Positions 21,301-36,300 of a stretch of 64,000 bases of DNA are shown piece by piece. A program made the position numbers and the translations under genes. The stretch comes from Tubulanus polymorphus (taxonomy: Eukaryota > Nemertea > Palaeonemertea > Tubulaniformes > Tubulanidae): assembly GCF_964204645.1 (NCBI RefSeq), contig NC_134028.1:2950501-3014500 (forward strand), written 5' to 3'. The first letter of the stretch is position 1; the number at the start of each line of letters is the position of its first letter. A model generated the notes under the pieces. It was given only the letters and a program-made list of their open reading frames with translations, was not told the origin of the DNA and did no database searches.

Positions 21301-24300
21301 ACACCTGAGGTATGGTTACTTGACTGGTTTTTGTTTGCCCGTACGAGTAGTTGTTTGTCCATTTGTTCATTCTGAATATGAAATCTTTCCGCTGTTTAAA
21401 TTAGATTTGAATCTCAGTTGAAATCTGTTTGTTTTCAAACATTTGAATGTGGTATAAATTTTTGTCACTACTGAAGTGGTTCTACAGTTATCATGTCACT
21501 TGCAGGTCTGATATGATGACTGCAGTCTATGCAGGTTTGGCTTTATGTTCAAACTGCTTCTTAAGACTTTATATCAAAACCTTGAATATTTATTGCGGTA
21601 TTTGCCGTGTGGTTTTCGCGACAGCTTGTCACACGTCGTATTGTGCGGCGTATGAATACAAATGGTAAAAAAACGTTCGATTACCCGGGGAATCGGCAGG
21701 GAATCGGTAGGGAATCAGCAGGGAATCGGTATATTTTCACGTGGTTCATTATAGACTCGTGGCACGAAGGTTAATTTCTACGTGAGTGAACCGAGTTAGT
21801 TAAGTGAACTCGCGTTGAGAGTTGAATCCGTATACGCGCATCGGTCTTCTCATTCGATTCAATACTCATCAGGTGAACGGCTGCGCTCGCAATCATCTAA
21901 ATATTGGAATTTTCATTGAACATCATAACAATTGTCAAAGTCAGCTTATTGTAAGATGTGATAATTGAATCAAATTCTTGATGAGTACTAACAGCCAGTG
22001 ATGTTTGGAGTTACTGTTTTTGAAATCATTTTGAAAGCGTACGTTTTGTGAACTCAGTTTATTGTGCGAAGCCAGTATCAACCGTACCCTCGAACAGCTG
22101 TGCTCTGAATTATCAAATCATCAGTATTTCTATTGAGCTTCGCAAGAAATTTCAAAGTCGTCAGTAAATTTTATATATAATATGCGCACTATTATACAGG
22201 TAACAATTGGAATAACAGTTTCTGAAATCATTTGAAGCCTACGTTCTGTGAAGCTAGTGCCCTTGAGGAGATAGTGGTGAAGATATCTCGACAATTGAAG
22301 ATGTTATTGTCGAGTAATTGCGTTACGTGACTCGGTCATGAAACGTCCAAATTGGGCCTCGTATCGTGAAATTATACATCTATTCACGTGTGGCATTGTC
22401 GCGAGGGTTTAACACGCTATGCTGTAAGGCGTTATAGCTGCATCGAGCGTTCGTTCGTTCGTTCGTGACTATCGGCCATGAATATATAACACGGTTATTG
22501 AACTTATCATTCAATAAACCGAGTTCGTACCGGGTTAATTTACGCTGCAACGTTCTTCATCTGTGTGACGAGTAAAGCAAAGCTGACCTGTCACTCCTCA
22601 GTGTTGGTAACGGTAAACACAGTGTCTTACCGGTTGGAAGCGCGGTAAATGTTTCGTACCGTAATTGAAAATTTCCGTTAGAAATTAATTCATCTCGGGT
22701 GATGATGAGTTCTGATGAGTTCTGATGAGTTCGCGTGCTGTTCTAGTTAATAAAACTCGTCGCTGATATTGGATTATCACTCCACGAACAACGTGAAGTA
22801 TTGTTCACCGCGTTCGTTATCGGATCCGTAAGTGGCGCCCGGATAACGACGACGTATCGACAGTTGTGGTATTTGAAGATTTTCAAATTTGATCAAGTAT
22901 TTTTCATCCGATGTGAAGTACATGCTATAAGTGCATTGTTGATTTTCGCTGTATTTTTTATTGTCGTGTATTATTTCGATGCATTCCCGCTCGTATTGGA
23001 CTGTTTCCTGCTGAATCCATTAATGGCTTATCGGATAAACAGTTTTTTTAATTCCTGTCACTTAGCGCGGTACGAATGGAACATAAAATTCGCATCTGAT
23101 GACCTCATTGCTGCAGTGCGATCTCGTATTTGCGACGGAATAACTCGCATGCCGTCTGATCTCGCTATTTTGACGGAGTGACCTCACAATAGGAGCTGTC
23201 ATCTTTCAGTCTAGCATCCGTAGGACGCTTTTAGTCTAGCTCCTCAGTCCTTGCAACAGTTCCGGTGTGACCTTACTTAGCATTAGATAGCCCTAATTTC
23301 TGCATCTCAGTGCAGTTCAGTACAGTGCGATTACCCGGAGACCTCGTATGACCCCACAGACCTACCGGTGGTGCTGTGTGAACTTACGGCAGTAAATTGT
23401 AACTATTCGAGTTATCGATCAGTGAATGGTACCGTGATGGTCGCGTTAGAGCTCGTGCGTTTTCATCATCAGTGATCTCTTAATCTCACCGACAATCAAT
23501 TTCTCGCATGTTAAAAAGGTGAAGTTCATTGATAGGAATATAAACCGTGTAGGCGTTATCAATTCAGGTAAGTCTTTCATCGATCCTCCAGATCCGATGA
23601 CATATTCATTCATACATTCACTGATATTTCACTGTGTTTCTGTATGAATAGTCGTGGTTTTTTAGACGTCATGTTTTGCTGTAATGATCTTATTTCCTAA
23701 AACGTTTTGTTGTTGACATGATTGAGCTATCGTTGAATTAGTACGATACAAACGTTAATGATGACTGTGTCTGATTCATTTTTTCCATCCTCGCTTGCCA
23801 GTGCTGGTCGTTAGTCTTTCTATAGTTAAACATCCTTTACTTTTCCAATGGCAGACCGACCTAGCGGGGTTCACGGTACAGACCCCTGCCTTCCCATATG
23901 TCAAGACAGTTATCGTGAAAACCTGCAAATTTGACACACAGCCTCTCGGAAGTTGCATCTTTTTCCAGATGTATTTCTTCAAAAATTACAACCACTCGGA
24001 ATCAGTAAGATCACAATGTCCATGATGAAACAACGAATGTAAAATCCAACAATTTTCAAATGACTAAAAATTTTATTTGGAATGCTATGCATATTTCAGG
24101 TGGTTCCTACAGAAGCCTTCTTCTGTTTAAACAAATATTTAGTCTTTCAACAATTGTAGGATTTCAGCATCATGGCTGCTTCATCAGATGAATGTCGTTC
24201 CTTTTCTCTTGGACTGCCTACCAATTTTCCTAATTCCGTTCCTCGCAACTTTGACGAAAAAGTCTGAGTTAAATCTGAGAATAAATGAGTGAAAATATTG

Positions 24301-27300
24301 AGATCGAACTCCGGATATTTCATTGTTAGCATCGATGTTAACTAATTAAGATATTTCCCGTTGCCATCTGACAAAAATCCCGTCGCCACAGCCGAGTTCA
24401 AAACACGGCTGACGGTAATTGAATCTAGGCTGCCATTAATGTCCCATCTTGGGAGCATGTTTCCATGGCGACGGCGGGCGTTCTGTCGGTATCAGCCGGT
24501 GTTGAACAGTCGGTAAAAGTTACTCCAAGTCCTGACGGGATAGAGCAATCTCGGGGAAGAGTGTTGAGTGTGGATTGTGATTTTCTTTGATTAGTAAACA
24601 TCATCACTCTCAATTAATATCCGCTTCACTAGTTCGGGTATTCATGTTTTACACGTGTTCGTCAATATCGATATTTTGTTTATGAATAGTCGGTGTTGGA
24701 AAGTGGTTTACTCCTAGCAGGGCAGGGGTTCGATCCTCTAGCTCTCAATGGGCTGCGCTGTGAGTGCTGAGTGGAAACCCTGCTTTTCAAACCAAGTTCT
24801 GAATGACATGAACTAAAAACAAACTGCGATGATATGAAAATCGAAGCCAATTGAAGCTGAAGTTAATTAGGTTTTTATGAAAAAAAAATTAGGTTGTTTT
24901 GACTTTGTTTGCTACATTCATTCACCACATTTGTTTCCTATTGGTCTAGATATGTTGTTTTTCGTCGCCGAGACATTCCATTGTCTTTATTTTCATTCAA
25001 AATCAACTATAGGTGTCAAACTTCGGGTAAATCTATATATGCATACACATATACGAAGCCCTATAAACATATAGGTTTAATACAACTATTTAAATGAAGT
25101 GGACCTTGTCAAATTTAAAGCCAGTACTGCCAGTGATTAAAGTGAATATTATGTTTGCGTTGTTTATGACTGTGGAGGGTTAAAACGTTTTTGGCACGGG
25201 TGAAATTTAGGAAGTACCAACGACTTCGACGTCGTCGTCGGTTTTGAAGTTTTTAGGTCGATGTAGATTATTCTTTTGTGGCCGCTGGTGGAATGTATAA
25301 TTGCCTTGAGAAAAGTAAATAAAAAGAGAACGAAGCACTGATTTCATAGTTGTGTGTGTGTGCGCGCTGCATGATTGACAATTAAAGTGGAAAGTTAAGG
25401 GTGACATTGTTGCGCGGCGCGAGTACTGTACGAATTGTGTTATGAAAAAGAGGAGAAATTTATAAACTCTGTTTATTTTATTGCATGATGTGAATATTAA
25501 TTTGATCCCTTCGACCTCGGAGATCAGACCACTTCGTTTCACAAGTTGTCATCATCATGTAGATGTATATTGAGTATAATATCGTCTTTTTCTCGATCAA
25601 ATTGACTTTAGCGAAGTTGACCGTGAATACGTTTGAAATTCATGCCGTCGGGATTTCCGGATTATCGTGTTTATTACAATTGGTTTGGAAAATATTTATC
25701 AAAAATCTAAAGAACTTCAATCATCGAGAAACTCGATTCGTAATAAGTCGCCGCAACTATTGTTTTAGTTAGTCACTGGATCTAGAATCTGATGTTATGA
25801 ATTTGGGCGCGTTGTTTTAAGATATAAAGAGGAAATTCCATTTGAATTGTGTCATCCACTGAATACAATGCTAGCGTAAGTATATAAGTGCGTATCATAT
25901 TACGTTGACGAGCATTTTCTTCGATTTCCTAAAAGACTTCGATCGAAGGTGAGGAAATTTTGTCGGGAATTCACAGCGAATGATTGATATTTACATAAAA
26001 TCAAAGAAAGAATTATGTGGGAGGAGTTTTTCATGACGTTTACATTTCGATTTTAGCTTTCATATCTGCATGTGATCTTTCAGTTTTTGAATGTTATGTT
26101 TTTGGCAAACATTACATCAAAAACAACATTGAACTTAACAAGCTTAGCCGATGGGGGAAGTGAAGGGCGGGCGCTTGTTCGGCATGGAAATGTCATTTAT
26201 GCATCCATTTCATGTATTAAACTCAAACATATTCGTTTGTTATAATCTAGTATTCAATAAATATAGACATAGCTTTCATAGCGAAAATGATGTTAAAGAT
26301 TTCGACTCCACCCTAGAATTTGATTTCTTCATTGGTAACAATGTGACATCATTTATGATGGACATAGCTACTCAGCATATTTACCTATACCTCAGGAAAA
26401 TCTAAAAATGCATAGTGAGCAGGAATTTGCAAGTATTAGACGTTTTAAGGAAATGGGTTACTTCAATGTCGGGTGATAGTCCGGACCTTAAGACTCCCGC
26501 TAGACTACAGGACTAGGCTAGGGGCTGATTTATTAGTAACCATATGTTTCTCTTCATGGCTAAATTCACTGTTATGAAATGCAACTTATACATGTAACAG
26601 AATACATTCGGCCTTAATTATATTAATATGTGTAAATACTTGTATGTTTATAATGCCATATAAAGACTACGTGGTTGGTCTCGGTGTATTAGATTAGCTA
26701 AGCTAATCATAGTTCAAATATCATTGGTCTGTATGCAAATGTGAACGCTGCCATTTTCGAGCACCTCAAAGATGGAGGTAAGATTCGTATGAAGGATATG
26801 AGTTACTTTCTGTGAATAACATCTATAAAAGGCTCGTTTTATTAAGATATCTTTAATATTCAGTATAACACGGGTATAAGTTTGCGGCAGCGGCGTTCTA
26901 TTTCTATTTCGATGTATTTTCCCTGAGGATGTTTGTTATGATTGATCTGATTTATAAATAGATTAATCGCAGGTTTTACCATATATTGATGTTGTATATT
27001 GATTATGTATCAAACTCTCGATAGATACGCTTTGATTGTGTTATAGTTTATACATGTTTTACCGTGAGCGCCTCCTTGTTTTAAGTCTTTCTTATTCGTA
27101 TATGTCGGCGAGAATCAGTAGAAAAAGTGGTTCCGGACCCGGTTTCACAAAAAAGGTGGAACTGAATTTTCGCTGTGTGCTGTTGGTTTCTTCATGTTTT
27201 CGATGAGGACGAGAATTAAATCATAACAGTTTTAAGCTTGAATTTACTCCTGAAGATGGCTTAAATGTTTCGTTAGCTTTTTACATGAAGCTTTTGTGCG

Positions 27301-30300
27301 ACAAAATTTTTTCAGAGTTTAAACCTTTTCAATTGGAGTTACGCGTAGACGGCTTTTGCCGTCTTTGGCCTGTAAATTTGCACACCACTCTAAGCGATGA
27401 TTGTCTATACGCCGATGGATAAGCAGATAAGCAGTATCGCGGCTTTCGTTTCCTAGAAACTGCCGGAATATTCTGATTGGAAATCAAATCTCGGCAGTAG
27501 AGATCGATGGAGGCTGTGTCGCTCTTTATACGGTGCCTGCTAGATTCTATAAATCAAATTCCTACTCTTTGTGCGTCTGCGTCTTGGGCACTTCAATCCC
27601 GTCGAGTACGAAGCTAAACGAATTTAACGCTGATTGTGATGAAATTTGTCTGAATTTACGCAGAGAATCGTTCGTTCGTATATAGGCCCTACTTAATACG
27701 CCTGGAGGGTTCTGTATTGTCGAGACTGTTGATGTATCAAATAACATTGTTAGTGATCTGCAGTAATCCGAAGTATCTCTGATCCGAGCCCCCGAAGGAA
27801 TTATGAATGCAGAGTTTTAAAGCGATTTTTATGATGACGTCATGTTTTGAATATACTTTGATGTCGTGTATTGAAATGACTTGACCTACATCAATCTTTT
27901 TAAAATCGTTAACCCTTTCCTGCCGAATGCGTCGTTATTCCGGTCGCACTTTCCAGGATCTCTGCGGACAGTAAAGTGCTGCCCCCTAGATACTCACTAC
28001 AATGAATGGTAGTTCATATTTCAGTCGGAAGATTGCAATATCATCGAAGTAAAGAATTTAACAGAGAATAGGGGTCAATAGAAAACACTTTGACCATGGC
28101 CGCAGTGAAGAAAGGCTGAACGAATGCGATATATGGTTTAATGAAGCGCTGAAGATAATAAAACACTAGTTTATCTTGTTATCGATATTCAATTGTCGAT
28201 TATAATTTTTCCCGCCGATGCGCGATACATCGATACTCGTCCACATCGCATCTCGATGTGTGTCGAATAATTTGACGGATGGCTGCTTGTTCGTTCGTGC
28301 ACTTGCTCGAGTTTATTTTCCGCTCTGTAGGGATTTGAAATCCGACGGAAGAAAAGCTGATTCATAAAAGGCCTGGTAGGTCTGATAACACCATCAGTTC
28401 GGTCTCTCTATTGTAATATACAGTCTTTTGTCATGCTAAGCGTCTGCTAAAGCAATTGTCATTAATCATCGGGTCTTCGATCGTTTAAGGGTAGTAAATT
28501 TTCTTACCATATTACTCATAGATTTGTCAGTTGGTTGTTTGAGTTGATGTAGTCAACTGCTACCCGATATTACACTCATTTTCTGCTCTCGTTTTCGGGA
28601 TTGTTTTGTGACTGTGTAGTCTGTATGATTCAGATAGAACACTCAGTTCGGAGATGACCTCATCTTAGCGAAATAATTAGATTAAACGACGAAAAGATTG
28701 CACTCGTATATGTGTAATTGTGGAAGGCAGAAGCGAGTCCTGCTAGTGTATATGGGAAAAGGTTTCGGGCTGATTCATCGGTAACTAAATGTTTCTCTTC
28801 GAATTAGAATTGACGACAAAAAGACCGGACTGCTGCATGTGCATTCATGGAAATCCAACTAATCTAAGTGTCCTGGTGACTCGGACTTACTCGGTAGAAT
28901 ATTACAAGGATAGATCAGCTACGATTGGATTAGATACAAGAATCGTTTATGAAGTTGATTTTTTCCAAATAAACGGCCTCATCTGCTGGTATCGCTGCGG
29001 AGCTATAGAAACTGAACAATAACACTTGCGTCATGTCGCACTCTTACAAACTGGTTTTATTGATGAGGATCACGAATTGCTACATCATTGAAAAACGTCG
29101 CGCTTAATTCGTTTTGACCCAAATACAAGTGAATATTCACCTGACAAAGCTTTTTGAGAGAACGTTTTTTGGTTCGAAAATTCAAATACAGCCTTTTCAG
29201 TGGATGTCGGGATACATAAGGTAAACTATTCCTGCTTGACGCTTTTCATCGCGTGGTTTCAAATGGAGGGAAATTTAAAGCTGTGTAATGTGAGTTTCAG
29301 TTACGTCTGAGACGTGTGGCGATTTCAGTAGATTTAACGTTCGATCCCAGGCGTGATTGCGATATCGACGTCCAGTTCGATAGCGTCACACGACGTAATC
29401 GACAACGACGAAATACCAATAATCATTAGAATGATTTCGATCATCTAGGTGGCGTCGCTATACGCGGATTATGCGTGAAATTTCTCTGATTAGGCGGGAA
29501 AAAAATATCATATCCGTAAGAGCTGTAGACGTTACAGTGCGGCGACTGAGGAGTGTGTGTCGTCCTCATACGAGTTCAATGCACCCAATCAAGCTGTGTA
29601 CGGAAGATTGATGAATCGAATACATAAACAGTTGATCCGGATTCATGTTCATGTTGAGATAAAGATACTGTTGAAGAAGTAGGAGACGAATGATGATCAT
29701 CGCGCGCGCGCGCTAGTCATACATGAATCACAATTACATGAGCAGTCGTATTAAGACTATTCCGCGGCAGTTGCAGCGATTTATCACCGTTAAACCGACG
29801 ACATTCCGTGCAAATCACGGCGATCGTATGAAAACAGTTGACGATTCAACAACCGCGACCGAGAGACAGAGATAGAGACAATCATCTTCTAATAGAGAAA
29901 CAACCTCCGACAAACGACTATCTTCATTACAGCGAAATTACGGTTAAAGATAATACGCTTTTCGTACTGAAATTCTGAGATACTTCGATCGAAATAACTG
30001 TTAATCAAGTGCGTCTTAAAACGTCATCACGTCCACGTAATGATTTACGGATTATTCTACTCCCCGAGTTAGAACGTCATCGGGACGAGCGTGAAACTCG
30101 TAGGTGGTCTCATCGTTATCTGCTCCGGCAAATTCTTTCATCCGAAACCCCCGTTCAACTCGCGGCAAATTGAAATAGTTATGTCACGATAAATCGTTGT
30201 GTTTGAATGAACGTCGCGAGTACCGTTGAGAGAATTATTGAAGATAAATTGTAAATCTGCTGGGAATTTTTGAGTCTCTGTGTCTGTACGTTGCTAGCGT

Positions 30301-33300
30301 GGGCGGCAGCAGGCTGTTTCACTGTTTCGCTGTTTGTTCAAAGGCAACATTTTCAATCAATTATTCTTAATGGTCTCCGCAGTATCTGTTGTCATTGTCG
30401 CTGCACCGGAATTGTGTCAAGGTCGAGGCCACGCGGCTACCTGCGAGATGATGACGACGTGTCGTGGTTATTTTTGTAGACGATCGACCAATCGTACAGC
30501 TGACCCATACGTCTAACTAGCCGATAATATCGCGCCGCAATTAATCGCACGAAATCAAAGCCAAGATTCGTTTTGTCGCGTCGGTTCATTACTGATACAT
30601 TGGAAGACTTTCATCGATAATTCAGCTCGCGAGATATATCAGAGATCTATACCAGTAAGTCGCCGGGTTTCAGACGGATTACACGCGCGCCATCGATGAT
30701 GAAAAATGCCGTTTTCGGCCATATTTTCATGCGGTCGCTTCATGATCGTATCGACATTACCTGAAAACGGTGAACGTTCCTCACGGTGAACGCTCCTCAC
30801 AGGGAACGCTGCTCACGTGTCGATGAGCTCCTCACGTACTGATCAGCGTCGTATTGCAGTTGATTAAAATGGATGATACAAAGCTCTTTAGATAATCAAC
30901 TGAGTAGACGATTCGCTTAAACCGAACACATTTTCGTATAGATATTCGTCGAACGCAAGGTCGAAATGTTTATCAGGCGCCGGGGAAAGTTACCGATGAA
31001 GAAATCTTACGAGTTAAGACTTCATTTTCTTTTTAGTTTGGTTTTCATCGCTGGAAACTATTCAACGATCAGTTGAGTCTAGACTGCCGATAAAAAAAAA
31101 CCCCGGGACTTAAACCGATAAGTTTACTCATAACGGAGTAAATCTGGAATGGTTTGTCGAGGAAATTGAACATTTGCTGCTGCGGGTAATTTAAAGGAAG
31201 CAATAGGAGCTGCTATTGGTGGTGTTACTGCCGAGTTGGTTGTTAGACTCAGCTACTCGGATCAGCAGTACGGCATCGGTTATCCGAATATTCTTCGGGA
31301 TAACGGTTGTTACTTCAGGCGTTCTATATTTGTTAGCGGGATTTTCTATCGAAACCGAATGCGCGTGTCGACGCGTTTTTCGTTACCGGCGTCAAGAACT
31401 TCGGGAAAAGAGCAGTAGGCCAGCGGGTGAACTGTTTTATCTTATTACGTCAGATATATAAAGCGTTTTGATAAGGTTAGATTAGAAAAAAGTTTACCAG
31501 GAAAAACAGTGGAATGAACGTAGGAAGATATGGGCTTATCGGTTGACATATTCACTATGCGCGACGAGTGTTAATTTCTTATGACGCGAACGAACGAGAC
31601 GCAGATCTCGGTAATTCCATCAAACAGTTATCAAGTAGAGTTTGTTAACGATGTTGAAGAGGCTGAAACGACTTCATTCGTTTCGGTATTAACCTAGATC
31701 ATCGAGAGGAAATTCCGAATTCGCTTCTCGGAAAACATCTTTAGTTTTAAGATTTTGCAGTTATTTATCGCTTGCGCGTAATATTCTCGAGACTGAAGGA
31801 TAAAGCGCGTCCGCATGTACTAATATCGAAAGAGTTATTGATGTGAGAATACCCTGACTATACGCGACATGGATTTACTGGCGCGTGTAGTCTGCTGTAA
31901 AAAACCTCTCGGACCGTATGCAAATGCTATCGGAATAGAACCTATCGGGTAAGTTATTGATGGCGCAATCATAGAACATTTATCGATTATCGCCGGCTAT
32001 TTTCGGTAGAAATCTAGATTACATTGAAAATAGATGATGATATACACAGCAGCAGCAGCAGCAGCAGCAGCAGCGGTAGTGGTAGTAGGTCAAGGAGATG
32101 TCTAGTAATTCTATAGGTTTTTGACTTCAGTTGTGAATTCTCGCAAAAAATAACGCAATTCCAAAGCTTTTTGCCTTAATGTGAATCGATCGATTTGACA
32201 AGTGTGAAGTTTATGAAAAATATATGTATGAATCTGACAGGTGGATTTAATGCTCGTAAATCAGTCGAGGAGCTCGATCTCTGTATTTCTGTTCTAAATT
32301 TACTTCATAATTATACCCTGAACAGTGACGATGGTAATGTGATCTGTACCGGCGCTGCGCCGCTGCCGCCGCCGCCGTCAATGTCTATGGTTTCTCTGGT
32401 ATTCAGTCCGCACACCTGACATTTCCTTCATCCAGACATCAGAGTTTTTACAGGTGTCACTCATTTGGCTATATTTAGTGATTTTCGAGAAAACTAACTT
32501 GAATGTTTATGGACACTTGTAAAATAACACATATGTGCCGCTTAATATTGTCAACAACAAATAATATAATATGAATTATATAATATTATGGATCAGTGAA
32601 GTATTTCGATTTTGAATGTATTGATAATCGAGTTGAAGTGACCAGCAACCGGTCTGGCCCTGATATATTGATGCAAAGTGCACATCCTCTCAGAATAGTT
32701 ATCAAAATTTATTTTAAAAAAAAAACAAAATCAGAAATATAGCTGCAAAGCAGCGATAACGGGTTTTCTGGATGCATGTGATCGAAAGGAAAAATTAATT
32801 ACCGGGTATTTGATGGAAAAAATAAAATGAGATGATTTGGATATTATCGGAGCAATCCTCTGTTTGGTTGAATGGTCTAACCCCAGTATAGTCCCCCGTG
32901 ATTTGGAAATTCTCGGAGCCCTCCTTTATTTACTTACTAAATGACGTCACAAACTGTTATTTCGCCGGTGCTTGTTGTTTAAAAATTCAATTCAATTCTT
33001 TATTTACAGTAACCTAATAAGTAATTTTAAGTTTCAAATAGGATGGAAAGTACATTCAGACAATCTGTTGGTTCAGAGAGACCGTTGTTACAGTATCAAT
33101 TTATACATTTCGTTTCGAAGCTGTCAGTTGCCGAATCTGAATGAAGAATTTTATTCGATGAAATCGGCGGAAAATATATAATAATAATAATCAACAGAAT
33201 TTCAAGAGGGTTTTCGACGAAAGTCAGAAAACCCTAATTAAGATGCCAAAATTTATAGTTATAGTTGTTATTTTGAAACACTAATAGTGATGATGTTCAA

Positions 33301-36300
33301 TTCATACTGAACCCCCTAAATAACGCAAGGTATCAATGTTTATAAACATTATTATAACGGTTGGCATAAAAAATGAAGTTATACCATGCTGCGTCAATTT
33401 GTGAAAATGAATGTTAACAAATTGATTATCAAGGTGATTAAGGTAGTCTCAACTAGGACTCTTCATGTGACTGTTTCAATGATGTCGTTGATAGGTTTAC
33501 TGTCATTAATGAATGAATATCCGTGAAGAACGTTCTGATTAGATTTGGTATAAATCGTGATATTTGTGTTGATTCTACTGTGGTGTGTGTCGTCAGGTTT
33601 ATACACGGAGAGAAGATTTATTCAGTTAATGTAAGCAGTGTGAGTGTAGGAACCGTCATTTCCTCGGACGATGGTCACTGCACTAATGCAAAGCTTAGTC
33701 GTAAAGCTGTGAAATTTATTGTACATTTCCAGTGCGGTTGACTTGTATTACTTTCTCGATGAAATGAGCGTCTATTTGGAGAAATCTACTGCGAGCTTCG
33801 AATGTCTACGTCATTACTGCTCGAGTTGCGCATTTGAAAGCAATATTTGTTGGGATCGTGACAAATCTAATCATAACCGTTACAGTGATTGAAGACCATT
33901 TTTATTTCCTGATTTAGAAGAAACGCATCAAAACCTATTTCCATCTTTGTTTTCATTTTTTGTTTATTTTTGGCGTTCGAGGTATATTTATGACTCGTTA
34001 GCCGTGACATGTAATTAATAGAAATGGATATTGAGTCGAGGTGTGGCAGTAATCGCGCTTCCTCCGATTGTCGTTTCTAATTTTGATCGGTGTTGCCTCC
34101 GCAATCCTTGAGAACATCTCTCCCTGTCAACACGATAGACCGAGGCAGGACATTTCTTGAAAAGGTTATTTCTCTTACCAGGTTTTATCTCGGCCCGAAT
34201 TGTTCCAAGTAGTTTTTCATTTCTCCGAATTCATAAAACTCGATAGCGGTAATAATCATTTTTGCCTTATTCCTAAAACTGCTCGTATTTGGTGTATAGA
34301 TTATGAATAAAGTGACCGCTGCAGCCTTATTACTGCATCTACTAAACTCATCTTCACTAAGAACATGCATTATCGCTGGTTGTTCGGCATTGTGGGCGTA
34401 GTATATCTATTCTCCATCACGATATGTAAAGTCTTTGGCGGCGGTCGCTGGTGGCATCGGTATTCTCCGTCATGCTGTCAGTATCAGTGGTTGGATTTTA
34501 GTTTGATTAATCTCATTGTCAGATTGGGTCAGAATTGATGGTAAACCATGAATAATTCATTTTATGTATCGCTGATGGTCCCTACGTGGTATTATACACT
34601 TGGCTTTTACAGCCAAACTTTGCACCGGAGACTTCAATGGCTATTAGTATCATTGAAATGAATGATGTCTGTTTGATTATGATGGATGTTGTTTGTGATA
34701 AGTTTGGTCATTGTTGGAGTACTGAACTGTCTTCCCCGATCTACGAGCATAGCTCTTTCCTCAAGGTTTGATTTTTTCAATTTTAGAGAGTATCTTAATC
34801 TAAGGAATACTAGATCCTCAAATTTCAGTTTCCCCAGCAAATTAAAGTTTGTTATGCCAGTTTGCCTTTGATTTAAGTTCGCAATCAAGAGAAGTATTTA
34901 ATCAATTTCTTCTAACGTGGTGGAATCAAAAATTTCTTTTATTGTCGTCCAGATAGTTTCATTTCAATTTTTGGTTTTCCAACAAAAAAATCTAGTACAC
35001 TCTGCGGATACCGGGCCTTGCTTCTACTCTCATTGGCTCGGATGCGTTGCATATTTTGTTAAATCATCACAAATACTCGACATGCATGACTATTACCAGT
35101 ATAATCAGTAGTCACTAATTGTGGTGGATTTTTTTGTGTGGTTTTTGTTGTAAGCCACGCCCAACAACAAATGATTATTACCACCACCAGCACGCGCTGC
35201 TGAAAAACATCGCAATTGAATTCGCTTGAAACCTGCGGCGAAATTCACATCTAAATTTAGGCCCATTTATCAAGAAGCCTAATTGATTCACGGAATGGTT
35301 GCTTCGTTTTCCTTATAAAGCTTCTCGCTTGCTTGATCCTTGACTTTGCCTTCGGTCATGTTGTTACTGTACTAGGACACTGATTAATGAAAGCCTATAA
35401 ATAGAAGAATTGATTTGTCACTGGATGGGAGAGAGAGGTCAACTAGTGATTTCTTATTTCCGTACGGAATACCAATTCTTTTTATCGTTAAACTCCTATT
35501 TTTGTAGTGATCGATGCCAACAGTCACACACACTATCTCAAGGAGAATCTGACGATTTCAGTAAATGAGAAAATACATGATTTCAATTATGCTGTATTGA
35601 GTTTTATTTGAAATGCGTGGATATTTTTTTGTAGTCCTTTGACTGATTTATCGCGATAGTCTGTACAGTTTGTGTATGATTTAGTTGTTGTAACTTGATG
35701 AATCTTCATACATTAATTCAGTATTAAATCCATATAAATCATTGCCAGTGTTATTATCAATAACCGGAGTCTAGAGGAATGTTGATTAGATCGCGCTCTC
35801 GTAGTGTGTTTATCCTCAGGGAATACTGATGAACTGACTCTGTATTTGTGCATTGAATATTCAAATGCTTTTACTTGAATTTTCATTCCTCGCCTCATGT
35901 TATTCAGAATGTTCTGAATTAAATTAGTCCGCGTTAAGACCACATTCTGGACCAATTAAGACCGACCGAAAAAGGCCGATCGATGTCTCAGAACACACCA
36001 TTTCTTTTTTGAGTGAATAGAATCTTTGCTTTGATTGTTTGTCGATAAGAGTGTTGGCCTATCTGGACTAGTGATAGCAGCGGATTTAGAAACGTGATTT
36101 GGTCCGCTCTTAATTGGTCCATTCCATGAATGGACCAGTTGTATTTGAGCGATTGTTTGAATGCGGCTTTATTCCGAAGTACTGAAACATTAGACTGTTG
36201 TTAAGGACGACAAAGATCAAGTTTCTTGTATAAATATCAGCCTAGTCGTTGAATACCTTGTTTTCAGGTTTGAAAGAGCATTGCAATAATAATTGTACCT

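Larger units (their letters stand above)
15585..31868. other. RAPGEF2: RAPGEF2 intron 3, first part, with promoter-like patches
   Basis: No conserved exon of another gene was recognised. Several places resemble non-coding first exons: a CpG-rich stretch ending in GCG|GTGAGT at about 16312, GGATCC|GTAAGT near 22828, and TTCAG|GTAAGT at about 23569. The region also holds a (TA)37 tract, MITE-like DNA and a possible SINE relic. Open frames of 60-126 codons here lack an ATG start or any recognised domain and look incidental. Confidence 0.45.

Noticed and set aside
22801-23181. 126-codon open frame with a hydrophobic stretch
   Set aside because: It begins with TTG, has no recognised domain, no splice partners in register, and lies in a promoter-like intronic block.
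26771-26776. ATGGAG|GTAAGA as a first exon
   Set aside because: Phase 0 does not fit exon 4 (phase 2) and the surroundings look like ordinary intron.
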